From positions 1 to 20,601 of the forward strand of contig DAOVQH010000005.1 in NCBI GenBank assembly GCA_030628755.1: DNA of 20,601 bases. Reading direction: 5' to 3'. The stretch is from Candidatus Cloacimonadota bacterium. GTDB taxonomy: Bacteria; Cloacimonadota; Cloacimonadia; Cloacimonadales; TCS61. The notes beneath the pieces are model-generated. The model was not told where the DNA came from. It saw only the letters and a program-made list of their open reading frames with translations, and did no database searches. Below are positions 5,284-14,500 of the stretch, piece after piece. The number at the start of each line of letters is the position of its first letter. The stretch's first letter is position 1. Position numbers and translations under genes: made by a program.

Positions 5284-6482
5284 TTGACGGTTGGAAAGAA
5301 ATTAGACTGGGGGATGTTGGTACTGTTATCACTGGAAAAACGCCTAAAACTAATAATGAATTGAATTTTGGTTTTGATTATTTATTTATTACACCAAGAG
5401 ATTTTAACGGAGAAAAGTATATTACTAAAACAGAAAGAATGGTAAGCACTTCAGGATTATCTTCAATAAAATCAAGCGAATTACAAGAATGTAGTATTTG
5501 TATTACTTGCATAGGCTCTAATATGGGTGAAGTTGCAATGATAAAGACAAAAGCAGTTACAAATCAACAGATAAATTCAATCTCAAATATAGATATTAAA
5601 TTATTTTATCCAGATTATGTATATTATGCTTTGAAGGGATATAAAAAATATTTTAAGAGAATAACAGGTGGTAGTGCTTTACCAATTCTAAATAAAAACT
5701 ATTTTTCTGATGTCAAAATTTCACTTCCTCCTCTCCCCGAACAAAAATCCATCGCATTCATCTTCTCCTCTCTCGATTCCAAAATCGAAAACCTGCGCCA
5801 GCAAAACCAAACCCTCGAAAAGATCGCTCAAACCCTCTTCAAACACTGGTTCGTAGATTTCGAGTACCACAACGAACAAGGCAAACCCTATAAATCCTCC
5901 GGTGGAAAATTCATCGATTCCGATCTTGGTCCCATCCCGGAAGGGTGGAGAATTTTTGAATTTAGAGAATTGATAAAATTTATAAAAGGAAAGAAACCAA
6001 AAGAAACTTTATTATCAAAAAAGGAAAATTATTTACCTCAAATTTTAATCAACACTTTTGACGGTGGTACAAGTCTGTATGCATTAAATAAAAATGTTGT
6101 ATTGGCAGATGAGAGCGATTTAATAATGGTTATGGATGGTGCCAGTTCTGGTAGAATAGAATTCGGTTATAATGGTATAATTGGTTCTACATTGTCATTA
6201 TTGGAAATTGAAAAAAATATCAAATCATTATTGTATTTTTTCTTAAAGAATATGGAAAAAGATATTAAAGAAAATACTACTGGTTCTGCAATTCCTCATA
6301 CTGATAAAGAACGTGTTTATAATTATACAATAACATTACCTAAATCTGGTCTTTATAATTTTGAAGATATTTTCAATACTTTTAGAAAAAAAATAATTTT
6401 CAACAGGAGCCAAATCCAAATCCTCACCAAAACTCGTGATACACTACTTCCCAAGCTCATGAGTGGTGAGATAAGGATTTAA
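5280..6482 (+). CDS. hsdS: Type I restriction-modification specificity subunit HsdS
   Basis: HsdS recognises the bipartite DNA target and anchors HsdM and HsdR. The 400-residue product has two target recognition domains (about 1-150 and 223-370). They are separated by the conserved helical spacer, which begins LPPLPEQKSIAF at residue 149 and includes the coiled coil LDSKIENLRQQNQTLEKIAQ. A C-terminal helix, ILTKTRDTLLPKLMSGEI, mirrors it. Each TRD starts in the family manner (GWKEIRLGDV; GWRIFEFRELI). The ATG overlaps the ORF6N stop. Odd feature: the spacer and C-terminal helix use C-rich codons, whereas both TRDs are strongly AT-rich, giving sharp composition steps near 5720, 5945 and 6400. 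This fits exchange of TRDs by recombination. Confidence 0.95.
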   Translation: MIDGWKEIRLGDVGTVITGKTPKTNNELNFGFDYLFITPRDFNGEKYITKTERMVSTSGLSSIKSSELQECSICITCIGSNMGEVAMIKTKAVTNQQINSISNIDIKLFYPDYVYYALKGYKKYFKRITGGSALPILNKNYFSDVKISLPPLPEQKSIAFIFSSLDSKIENLRQQNQTLEKIAQTLFKHWFVDFEYHNEQGKPYKSSGGKFIDSDLGPIPEGWRIFEFRELIKFIKGKKPKETLLSKKENYLPQILINTFDGGTSLYALNKNVVLADESDLIMVMDGASSGRIEFGYNGIIGSTLSLLEIEKNIKSLLYFFLKNMEKDIKENTTGSAIPHTDKERVYNYTITLPKSGLYNFEDIFNTFRKKIIFNRSQIQILTKTRDTLLPKLMSGEIRI

Positions 6483-6499
6483 TATTAAAGGAGCTTTAT

Positions 6500-9442
6500 A
6501 TGGATTTTCCAAGAGGGTCTACATGGCGTAAATGGGATTTACATATTCATTCTAAGTTTTCCCATGAACCAAATGCAAAATTGGAAGTTAAGGGAATTTT
6601 CGATAATGCCATAACAAATAACATTAAAGTTATATCAATTACTGATCATACAAATGTTGATTCATTAGATGATATTTGGGATATATGGGAAAATGACACA
6701 AATATCGATGGCAATAAATACAAAGATTTAATATACTTTTTCCCCGGAATTGAATTGAAAGCAAGTGCTGGTAGAAAAGGTGTTCATTTCTTAGCCATTT
6801 TCCCAAGATATATTACTAAAGCACATACTAAGAAAAAAGTTGATAGTGAATACATTCAACAAAATTTTCTTTCTAAAATTGATTGTAGTAAGAGCGACAT
6901 AGAAGAAGCTGGAGAAGGTGATTATAAGAAAGGTTTATTTAAAAAACCGGTAGATTTAAAAAAAGCTTCTTCGGTTATTCGAGATATTGGTGGTTTAATA
7001 ATTGTGCATTCAGGTGATAAACACCATAGTATCGAACGAGAAATAAAGCATCCATCTGGTAATGCAGATGTTCAAGAATTACTAAATACTTTAGGTACAG
7101 AAAAAGAATCTTTGATGAGAGAATATATTGATATTTGTGAATTACCAAATTGGAACACTAACAGTCAAAAAGAAGCTATATTCTATTATGAAACATTTCA
7201 TAAACCAAGTGTTGTATTCTCTGACTCTCATGAAACTTATCTATCATCAAATACTTGGATTAAAGCTGATCCTACGATTGAAGGCTTGAAACAACTCCTA
7301 GTGGAATCAAAACCTGGTGATCGAATATTTATTGGTTCTACACCTCCTGCTATTGATTTTCTAAATCAAAACAAAACAAAAATTATCGATATTATAGAAA
7401 TTGCAAAAGAAAAATCCTTATCTTTGCTTATGGAAAAATGGTTTAATTGTTCAATCCCTTTGAATCATGGTTTGGTCGCAATCATTGGTAATAAAGGAAG
7501 TGGGAAAAGTGCATTATCTGATACGATTGGATTACTTGGTAATACAAGAAATTATAGAAGTTTTTCTTTTCTTAATTTTGACAAATTCCGATCCCATAAG
7601 AATAATAAAGCTAAATATTTTAAAGCAAAATTAATTTGGCAAAGTGGAGACCCTTATGAACAATCATTAGATCACGATATTGATGAAAATGATGTAGAAA
7701 CAATTCATTATATTCCACAGGATTTTTTAGAAAAAACATGTGATACAACATTAAATGATTTAGATTACTCTTTTCAAAATGAATTAGAACATGCTATCTT
7801 TTCTCATGTTAAGCTATCAGATCGTGCTGGTAAATCATCTTTTGCAGAGTTAATTAATTATAAAACACTTGGCACATTAAATTCTATAGAATCACTTAAA
7901 TCAGATTTGGCAAAAATCAATTCTGAAATCATTAAAATGGAAATCGATCTTTTACCTGAGAATAAAAAGAAGTTAGAAAATCATTTTAAAGAAAAAGAGA
8001 AAGAATTAAAATCCCACGAAAGTTCTAAACCAATCGAAATTAAAGAACCTACTGCTTCCTCCGATAATTCTAAAACTGTAAGAATTATGTCTAATCTATC
8101 AAAATGTAAAAAAATATTAAAGTCTTATGAAGATCAACAAGCATATTTAGAGAACATAATTGCCCAAATTTCTCTAACCGAAACCAATCTTAAAAATGCC
8201 ATTGTATTTATAAATACATTTAAAGGTCAATATGAAGTATTGATTTCAAATTTATCTAAATTGATTGAATCTACAGATTTAAACATTAAAGATATCATAT
8301 CATTAGAGCTTAATACTGACCTTATAAAATTAAAACTTAATGAATTAAGTGTTAAAAAGAAATCTTTCGTAGATCATGGTAAATTAATTTCTACAAAGAT
8401 CTCTCGAACTGAGAAAATGATTGAGACCAGAAAAATGAAATTAGATGAACCCCAAAAAGAATATCAAACTTATTTATCAAATCTAAAAAAATGGGATGAA
8501 GTAAAAAAGGATATTCACGGTACAATATATACTGCGGATACATATGAATATTATAAAAATGAGCTCAAATTACTTAAAGGTATTCCAAATAAATTATATT
8601 CAAAAAGAAGTGACCGTCTAAAGAAATCAATTGAAATATATTCTGCATTAAAAGAAATAGTTGAGCAATACAAATCAATTTATAAACCTGTTATTGATTT
8701 TATTGATAATCATGAGTTAATATCATCTGATATAAATTTGCATATATCAGTCGGGATTAAAGAGAGTGGATTTTCTGACAAATTTTTTGAAATCATTTCA
8801 CAACATCCGGTAAGTAACTTTCAAGGAATTGATAAAGGTTCAGAAAATCTTAATAGGTTCTTAAAGTCTTGCGATTTTGATTCCTCTGAAGGTGTGAAAG
8901 ATTTTCTAAATAATCTAGTTAGCATGCTTGAAGAACAAGATAATGATAAAAAAGGTATCAACAGATTAATAAAAAAAGGTAAGTCATTAATTGATTTATA
9001 TGATTTTATCTTTTCTCTAGATTATCTTAAACCTGAGCATAGATTAACAAAAGGAGAAAAAGAACTGTCTCAGTTATCACCTGGTGAGAGAGGAGAGTTA
9101 TTGTTATTGTTTTATCTATTGATTGATAATAGTACTTGTCCATTAGTTTTAGATCAGCCTGAAGAAAACTTAGATAATCAATCAATATTTAAAACTTTAG
9201 TCAAATGTATACGTGAAGCCAAAACGAAACGTCAAGTTATCATAGTCACACATAATCCTAATCTAGCTGTTGTAAGTGATGCTGAGCAGGTAATATATTC
9301 TGAGCACGATAAGTATGGTGATAAATCTGTTCGATATGTTACTGGTTCAATCGAAAATCCTATTATCAATAAACATATCGTTGATGTGCTTGAAGGAACC
9401 AGACCTGCTTTTGATATTCGTGATCAAAAATATCAGGAATAA
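6500..9442 (+). CDS. PHP phosphoesterase - SMC/ABC-type ATPase (TrlF/Ppl-like defence protein)
   Basis: 980 residues with an N-terminal PHP metallo-phosphoesterase domain (about 10-285). Its metal-ligand motifs are intact: H15-x-H17, TDHTN from residue 48, PGIEL, VH170SG, and D242-S-H244-E. The ATPase follows: Walker A GNKGSGKS at 330-337, a long coiled-coil region (about 455-680) rich in Lys/Glu, signature LSPGERGE from 859, Walker B LDQPEENLDN at 884-893, and an H-loop THNPN near 917. This architecture matches bacterial TrlF/Ppl-type PHP-ATPases, some of which are reported as phage-defence genes. The likely mode is a nuclease or phosphoesterase gated by an SMC-like sensor; that is inference and the substrate is unknown. 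The start at 6500 has GGAG upstream. It lies 17 bp after hsdS and is probably in the same operon. It is more AT-rich than hsdM/hsdR, which suggests separate acquisition. Confidence 0.9.
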   Translation: MDFPRGSTWRKWDLHIHSKFSHEPNAKLEVKGIFDNAITNNIKVISITDHTNVDSLDDIWDIWENDTNIDGNKYKDLIYFFPGIELKASAGRKGVHFLAIFPRYITKAHTKKKVDSEYIQQNFLSKIDCSKSDIEEAGEGDYKKGLFKKPVDLKKASSVIRDIGGLIIVHSGDKHHSIEREIKHPSGNADVQELLNTLGTEKESLMREYIDICELPNWNTNSQKEAIFYYETFHKPSVVFSDSHETYLSSNTWIKADPTIEGLKQLLVESKPGDRIFIGSTPPAIDFLNQNKTKIIDIIEIAKEKSLSLLMEKWFNCSIPLNHGLVAIIGNKGSGKSALSDTIGLLGNTRNYRSFSFLNFDKFRSHKNNKAKYFKAKLIWQSGDPYEQSLDHDIDENDVETIHYIPQDFLEKTCDTTLNDLDYSFQNELEHAIFSHVKLSDRAGKSSFAELINYKTLGTLNSIESLKSDLAKINSEIIKMEIDLLPENKKKLENHFKEKEKELKSHESSKPIEIKEPTASSDNSKTVRIMSNLSKCKKILKSYEDQQAYLENIIAQISLTETNLKNAIVFINTFKGQYEVLISNLSKLIESTDLNIKDIISLELNTDLIKLKLNELSVKKKSFVDHGKLISTKISRTEKMIETRKMKLDEPQKEYQTYLSNLKKWDEVKKDIHGTIYTADTYEYYKNELKLLKGIPNKLYSKRSDRLKKSIEIYSALKEIVEQYKSIYKPVIDFIDNHELISSDINLHISVGIKESGFSDKFFEIISQHPVSNFQGIDKGSENLNRFLKSCDFDSSEGVKDFLNNLVSMLEEQDNDKKGINRLIKKGKSLIDLYDFIFSLDYLKPEHRLTKGEKELSQLSPGERGELLLLFYLLIDNSTCPLVLDQPEENLDNQSIFKTLVKCIREAKTKRQVIIVTHNPNLAVVSDAEQVIYSEHDKYGDKSVRYVTGSIENPIINKHIVDVLEGTRPAFDIRDQKYQE

Positions 9443-9561
9443 AATTAATTATTATGACTGAATCCAAAATTTAAAAAATTTCACAATCGAGGTGATGGAG
9501 AAACAGGCAATTCTTCTATCCGATTTTTCATCTACTGTTAGGCATTCAGTAAGTAATAAAT

Positions 9562-9587
9562 CCAGAAAAACATACTACTTTTTCTGG
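9562..9587 (+). promoter_or_regulatory. Inverted repeat ahead of the truncated abiEi copy
   Basis: CCAGAAAAA (9562-9570) and TTTTTCTGG (9579-9587) are a perfect 9-bp inverted repeat around CATACTAC, 23 bp before the ATG at 9611. It is identical to the repeat before intact abiEi. Known AbiEi antitoxins repress their own operon by binding inverted repeats here, so this is a likely operator. The 119 bp between the ATPase gene and this repeat contain no gene. Confidence 0.6.
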
Positions 9588-9610
9588 GAAAAAATATTAG
9601 GAGAAATCGC

Positions 9611-9745
9611 ATGAAGCTTTATGAGGAAGTACTTTACTTCATAGCAGGTCATCGTAGGGGTTGGGCGTTCTCATCAAGTGATTTGATGAAGAAATTCACC
9701 CGTCAGGAAGCCGACAGCACCTTGTCTGATTTGGTAGAAAGTTAA
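9611..9745 (+). pseudogene. Truncated abiEi copy fused to the end of abiEii
   Basis: Codons 1-41 (MKLYEEVLYFIAGHRRGWAF onward to the STLSDL segment) are almost identical to intact abiEi at 9973. The frame then jumps to the last residues of abiEii (ES-stop, GAAAGTTAAG, as at 11555-11564). About 1.5 kb of antitoxin and toxin sequence is missing. The junction lies at a short AGAAA shared by both genes. The product has 44 residues and keeps only part of the winged-helix domain. It is a deletion scar of an earlier copy of the abiE-hsdR arrangement. Confidence 0.85.
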
Positions 9746-9748
9746 GAG

Positions 9749-9907
9749 ATGAAGAAAATCACCGAGTCAGTTATAGAAGATTTCACAATCGAGCTTTTAA
9801 AAGATCATGGTTTCGATTACCTTTTCGGTCCGGATATTTCCCCAGCAAGACTGGAGTTCGTAGCGAAGCAAAGCGAAGAAACGGACTTCAGAATTGCATC
9901 AGTGTAA
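9749..9907 (+). pseudogene. hsdR 5' fragment ending in a REP-like sequence
   Basis: ATG 9749 opens a frame of 52 codons. The first 31 (MKKITESVIEDFTIELLKD through PDISP) are nearly identical to the start of intact hsdR at 11568. Homology ends at about 9843. The frame continues through a hairpin-forming sequence (RLEFVAKQSEETDFR) to TAA at 9905-9907. This cannot be a functional HsdR of about 1050 residues. Together with the abiEi fragment it shows that abiE and hsdR were once adjacent here as well. Confidence 0.85.
9851..9891 (+). repeat. REP-like hairpin at the hsdR-fragment breakpoint
   Basis: CTGGAGTTCGT (9851-9861) pairs with ACGGACTTCAG (9881-9891) over 11 positions with two G-T wobbles. 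The loop contains AGCGAAG twice. It begins 8 bp after hsdR homology ends. It looks like a dispersed repeat, but no second copy exists in the window to prove that. Confidence 0.45.
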
Positions 9908-9923
9908 AAAATGAGTTGCTTTT

Positions 9924-9949
9924 CCAGAAAAACATACTACTTTTTCTGG
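9924..9949 (+). promoter_or_regulatory. Inverted-repeat operator of abiEi-abiEii
   Basis: CCAGAAAAA (9924-9932) / TTTTTCTGG (9941-9949) is a second copy of the perfect 9-bp inverted repeat, with the same 8-bp spacer and the same distance to the abiEi ATG. It is probably the site of negative autoregulation by AbiEi (inference from the type IV family). The surrounding sequence to the ATG is duplicated with very few changes. Confidence 0.65.
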
Positions 9950-9972
9950 GAAAAAATATTAGGAGAAATCGT

Positions 9973-10587
9973 ATGAAGCTTTATGAGGGAGTACTTTACT
10001 TCATAGCGGGTCATCGTAGGGGTTGGGCGTTCTCATCAAGTGATTTGATGAAGAAATTCACCCGTCAGGAAGCCGACAGCACCTTGTCTGATTTAGCAGA
10101 AAAAGGTAAAATTAGAAGAGTATATAGAGGCATATACGACTATCCCGGATATAGTGATTTTTTGCAACAAGAACTAAGTCCGGATATTGATCAGGTAGCC
10201 AGAGCAATTGCCAGGAAGTTTAATTGGCGAATAGAGATTTCGGGAGATAGTGCATTGAACATATTGGGTTTATCAACTCAAATAGAAGGGAAGCATGTCT
10301 ATTTAAGCGATGGGCCAAATAGAAGTTATGACATACTTGGCACAACTTTACAGTTCAAAAAATCAATCTTAAAAAACATAGGATTTAAGCATAAAGAAAG
10401 TTCGCTTATTGTTCAGGCATTAAAAGCTCTGGGCAAAGATCGTATAACAACCGATGTAATAAGTAAGATAAGAAAGCACATTAACCCAAATATGTATAAT
10501 AAAATAATGAAAGACACGCAATCCTCAACAGTATGGATTTATGAAACTATTAAACAGATTTGTCAGGAGAACGGATGGACATCATAG
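9973..10587 (+). CDS. AbiEi-family antitoxin (type IV toxin-antitoxin)
   Basis: 204 residues. The N-terminal winged-helix domain (1-60) has the characteristic GWAFSSSDLM, TLSDLAEKGKIRRVYRGIY and DYP segments, followed by the AbiEi-like C-terminal region (65-165). AbiEi antitoxins counteract the AbiEii nucleotidyltransferase and repress their own operon. The ATG at 9973 is preferred over an upstream TTG at 9916 because AGGAGA lies just before it and the duplicated copy at 9611 shares this start. The gene overlaps abiEii by 13 bp. It is shorter than classic AbiEi and may belong to the related DUF6088 group. Confidence 0.85.
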   Translation: MKLYEGVLYFIAGHRRGWAFSSSDLMKKFTRQEADSTLSDLAEKGKIRRVYRGIYDYPGYSDFLQQELSPDIDQVARAIARKFNWRIEISGDSALNILGLSTQIEGKHVYLSDGPNRSYDILGTTLQFKKSILKNIGFKHKESSLIVQALKALGKDRITTDVISKIRKHINPNMYNKIMKDTQSSTVWIYETIKQICQENGWTS

Positions 10588-11564
10588 CAAACCTATCAGA
10601 TAAAGAGAGAATAGAACTTTTTAAAGAAACTGCAAGTAAAATGCATACAACCAATGCCATTGTGGAAAAGGATTTTTGGGTTGTATGGACACTTGATAAA
10701 ATTTTTTTGGATGAAAGACTCAATAAAATTTTGATGTTTAAAGGTGGAACAAGTCTTTCCAAAGTATTTGGCCTAATCAAAAGATTTTCTGAAGATATAG
10801 ACCTGATACTTGATTGGCATTTGCTGACAGATGAAAACCCATACGATGAGCGTTCTAAAAATCAACAAAATAAATTCAATGTTCAACTAAATGAAAAATC
10901 AAAATTGTATATAAAAGATGAGTTATTGCCTATAGTGTCTGATATTCTCCAACCACACTGCAAATGTAAAATAGATGAAGAAGATGGTTTTTCTATCAAT
11001 ATAGAGTATCCTGCTATTTTCAAAGATTCAGAATTATTACCCCAAATACTATTGGAAATAGGACCTTTAGCATTATGGTTGCCATCAGAAAGCTTTGAGA
11101 TAAGTCCATTTGCTGCCCAAGAATTCCCTCAAAAATTTAAGAAGCCAACCTGCAAAGTCAATGCAATCCTTGCAAAAAGAACCTTTTGGGAAAAAGCGAC
11201 AATCTTACATCAAGAAGCGAATAGAGCGGAAAATAAGAGAATACCTTTACGACATTCGAGACATTATTACGATTTAGCAATGATGGCAGAATCAAGTGTA
11301 AAAGATGAAGCCCTATCCGATTTAGAACTATTAACCGATGTTGTTGAATTTAAACAAAGATTTTACACCAGTGCTTGGGCAAAGTATGAAGATGCAAAAG
11401 TTGGGACACTCAAACTACTGCCTCCGGAATTCAGGTATAAAGAACTAAAAGAAGATTATAAATCTATGCAGAATATGATTTTTGGTGAAAGTATCGATTT
11501 TGATAAAATCATTGCTATATTACAAGAGTTGGAAGATGAAATTAATGCTTTGTTAGAAAGTTAA
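10575..11564 (+). CDS. AbiEii/AbiGii-family nucleotidyltransferase toxin
   Basis: 329 residues with the nucleotidyltransferase signature: FKGGTSLSK at 55-63, then SEDIDLIL from 72 (metal-binding D74 and D76). The family block EKDFWVVWTL is at 31-40, and further C-terminal motifs are KRTFWEKATILH and RHSRHYYDLAMM. Family members modify tRNA or otherwise block growth by nucleotide transfer and cause abortive infection on phage attack. The ATG at 10575, 4 bp after AGGAGA, is preferred over TTG 10560. It overlaps its antitoxin and ends 3 bp before hsdR, so toxin, antitoxin and hsdR are probably co-transcribed. All key residues seem present, so it should be active. Confidence 0.9.
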   Translation: MDIIANLSDKERIELFKETASKMHTTNAIVEKDFWVVWTLDKIFLDERLNKILMFKGGTSLSKVFGLIKRFSEDIDLILDWHLLTDENPYDERSKNQQNKFNVQLNEKSKLYIKDELLPIVSDILQPHCKCKIDEEDGFSINIEYPAIFKDSELLPQILLEIGPLALWLPSESFEISPFAAQEFPQKFKKPTCKVNAILAKRTFWEKATILHQEANRAENKRIPLRHSRHYYDLAMMAESSVKDEALSDLELLTDVVEFKQRFYTSAWAKYEDAKVGTLKLLPPEFRYKELKEDYKSMQNMIFGESIDFDKIIAILQELEDEINALLES

Positions 11565-11567
11565 GAT

Positions 11568-14500
11568 ATGAAGAAAATCACCGAGTCAGTTATAGAAGAT
11601 TTCACAATCGAGCTTTTAAAAGATCAGGGTTTTTCTTACCTTTTCGGTCCTGATATTTCCCCGGATGGTTCTCACCCGGAAAGAAATTCCTATTCAGATG
11701 TTATTTTAATTGGCAGGCTCACTCATTCCATCGATACCCTAAATCCTTCCATTCCTGCCGATGCCAAAACACAAGCTATACGAGAACTTAACAATATTCA
11801 TTCACCTGATATCATCTACAACAATGAAAAATTCCATAACTTCCTGGTAAATGGCATCGATATCGAATATCAGAAAGACGGCATTATGCGTGGTGATAAA
11901 GTATGGTTGATAGATTTCGATAATCCATTAAATAATGAATTTCTGGTAGTTAATCAATTTACAGTCATCGAAAACAATATAAATAAACGCCCGGATATTA
12001 TCCTTTTTGTAAACGGCTTACCTCTTGTAGTTATCGAGCTTAAAAATCCTGCTGATGAAAAGGCAACCATCAAAACAGCATTCAAACAGATAGAAACCTA
12101 CAAAGCAATGATCCCCGGTCTTTTCACTTTCAATGCTTTCAATATCATTTCCGATGGATTAGAGGCTCGTGCCGGTTCCCTTTCTGCCGGCTATCAAAGA
12201 TTCTCTCCCTGGAAAAGCAAAGATGGAACTATTGAAGCTTCTTCTATCATAAGTCAAATGGAGATACTCATTGCCGGCTTATTAAATAAACATACCCTGC
12301 TTGATATTATCAGGCATTTCACTGTTTTCGAAAAAACCAGAGATATAGATAATACAACCGGTCAGATCACAATTACTCCCATCAAGAAGGTTGCAGCCTA
12401 TCATCAATATTACGCCATTAATAAAGCCGTCGATTTCACACTTATTGCGGCTGGTAAGCAAGGCTCCCAAAAAGGCGGGGTTATCTGGCACACTCAAGGT
12501 AGCGGTAAATCTCTTTCCATGGTTTTTTATGCCGGAAAGCTCGTTCTTGCTCTTAATAATCCAACAATTGTTGTTATCACAGATAGGAATGATCTCGATG
12601 AACAGCTTTTTGATACTTTTTCAAATTGCAAACAGCTTTTACGTCAGGTTCCGGTTAAAGCTTCAAACAGATTAGACCTTCGTAAGAAATTGAAGCGTTC
12701 TTCCGGTGGTGTTGTTTTTACCACAATTCAGAAATTCTCTCCCGAAGATGAAGAAGCAATCTATCCGCTTCTTTCAGATCGTAAAAACATTGTTGTAATA
12801 GCTGATGAAGCTCATCGCAGCCAGTATGGTTTTCGTGCCAGAGAGATCGATGTAAAAGATAAAAATGGAAATATTATTGGTAAGAAAACAGCTTATGGTT
12901 TCGCTAAATATATCCGTGATGCTCTGCCAAATGCCACTTTTATTGGTTTTTCCGGTACTCCTATAGAATTAACCGATAGAAACACCTCTGCAGTTTTCGG
13001 CAATTATATCGATATTTATGATATTCATCAGGCAGAAGAAGATGATTTCACAGTCAAAATATATTATGAAAGCAGATTAGCAACGGTAGATTTACCGGAA
13101 GAAGGCCGTGAGCTTATCAAAGAATTAGACAGGGAACTCGAAGCAGAAGATTTAACCCTCACTCAGCAGGCAAAAGCCAAATGGACTAAACTCGAAGCTA
13201 TTGTTGGTTCCGATGCTCGAATTCGCAATGTCGTTACAGATATGTTAGATCACTATCAGGAACGTCAGAATGTTTTTGCCGGTAAAGCCATGTTTGTCAC
13301 AGCCAGCAGACGCATTGCAGATAAAATATTCGAAGAAATAATTCGCCTTCATCCATCCTGGCATGTTCCGGATTTAAAGAAAGGAAAGATCAAAGTTGTA
13401 ATGACTGCTGCATCTTCCGAAGGTCCGGAGATCGCACGTCATCACATGTCCAAAGATCAACGCCGCCAAATTGCTACTCGTTTCAAAGACCCGGATGATG
13501 AATTAAAAATCGTTATTGTCTGCGATATGTGGCTCACCGGTTTCGATGTTCCCTGCCTGCACACCATGTATATAGACAAACCCATGAAAGGTCATACATT
13601 AATGCAGGCTATCGCTCGTGTAAATCGTGTCTATCTCGATAAACCCGGTGGTCTCATTGTAGATTATATCGGTTTTGCTTCCGATCTCAAAAAAGCCATG
13701 GCAATTTACGCTCAAAGTGGTGGGAAAGATTCTCCTGTAAATATGCAGCAGCAGGCTGTCGATCTTATGTTAGAAAAGTTGGAAGTAGTTCAGCAATTCT
13801 ATCAGGGTTTCAATTATAAGAGATACTTCAATGCCGATATTTCCGAGAAACTTTCAATAATTTTGCAGGCAGAAGAACACATCCTTTCTTTGGAAGATGG
13901 GAAATCACGCTACATCAATGAAACCACCATCCTATCAAAAGTTTTTGCATTATCAATTCCACATCCTGCAGCTATAGCCATCAAAGAAGAAGTTTCTTTT
14001 TTTCAAGCTGTCAAATCTCGTCTCGTCAAGTTTGAATATACTGGCAGAGGAAGAACAAGCGAAGAAATCGAAACTGCCATCCGTCAGGTTATAGACCAGG
14101 CTATTGTTTCAGATAAAGTTATCGATATTTTCCAAGCAGCAGGTTTGGAAAAGCCGGAACTTTCCATTTTATCAGATGAATTTCTGGAAGAAGTCCGGGG
14201 TATGAAGCGCAAGAATCTTGCCTTTGAACTCCTCAAAAAACTTCTCAATGAAGAAATCCATTCACGCCTTAAAAAGAATGTTATCCAGAGCAAGAAGCTC
14301 ATGGAAATGTTAGATCAAGCCATTAGAAAATACAAAAATAATCTTCTTACAGCTTCAGAAGTTATCGATGAACTGATCAAACTTGCCAAACAGATTAAAA
14401 ATGAAGATTCCAGAGGTGAGGATTTAGGTTTGTCTTTCGAAGAATTAGCCTTTTACGATGCTCTGGCTAATAATGAAAGTGCCAAAGAACTTATGGGCGA

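Noticed and set aside
6500..7400. Histidinol phosphatase or DNA polymerase III alpha PHP domain
   Set aside because: The PHP motifs are fused to an SMC/ABC ATPase with no polymerase palm and no histidine-biosynthesis neighbours.
9478..9491. Third hsdR shard (ATTTCACAATCGAG, matching the hsdR start region)
   Set aside because: A 14-base match in AT-rich DNA with no flanking similarity is too short to call, although it is suggestive beside the larger scar.
9916..9972. Upstream TTG start for abiEi
   Set aside because: It would translate through the inverted-repeat operator, and a better AGGAGA-ATG start at 9973 is conserved in the duplicate copy.
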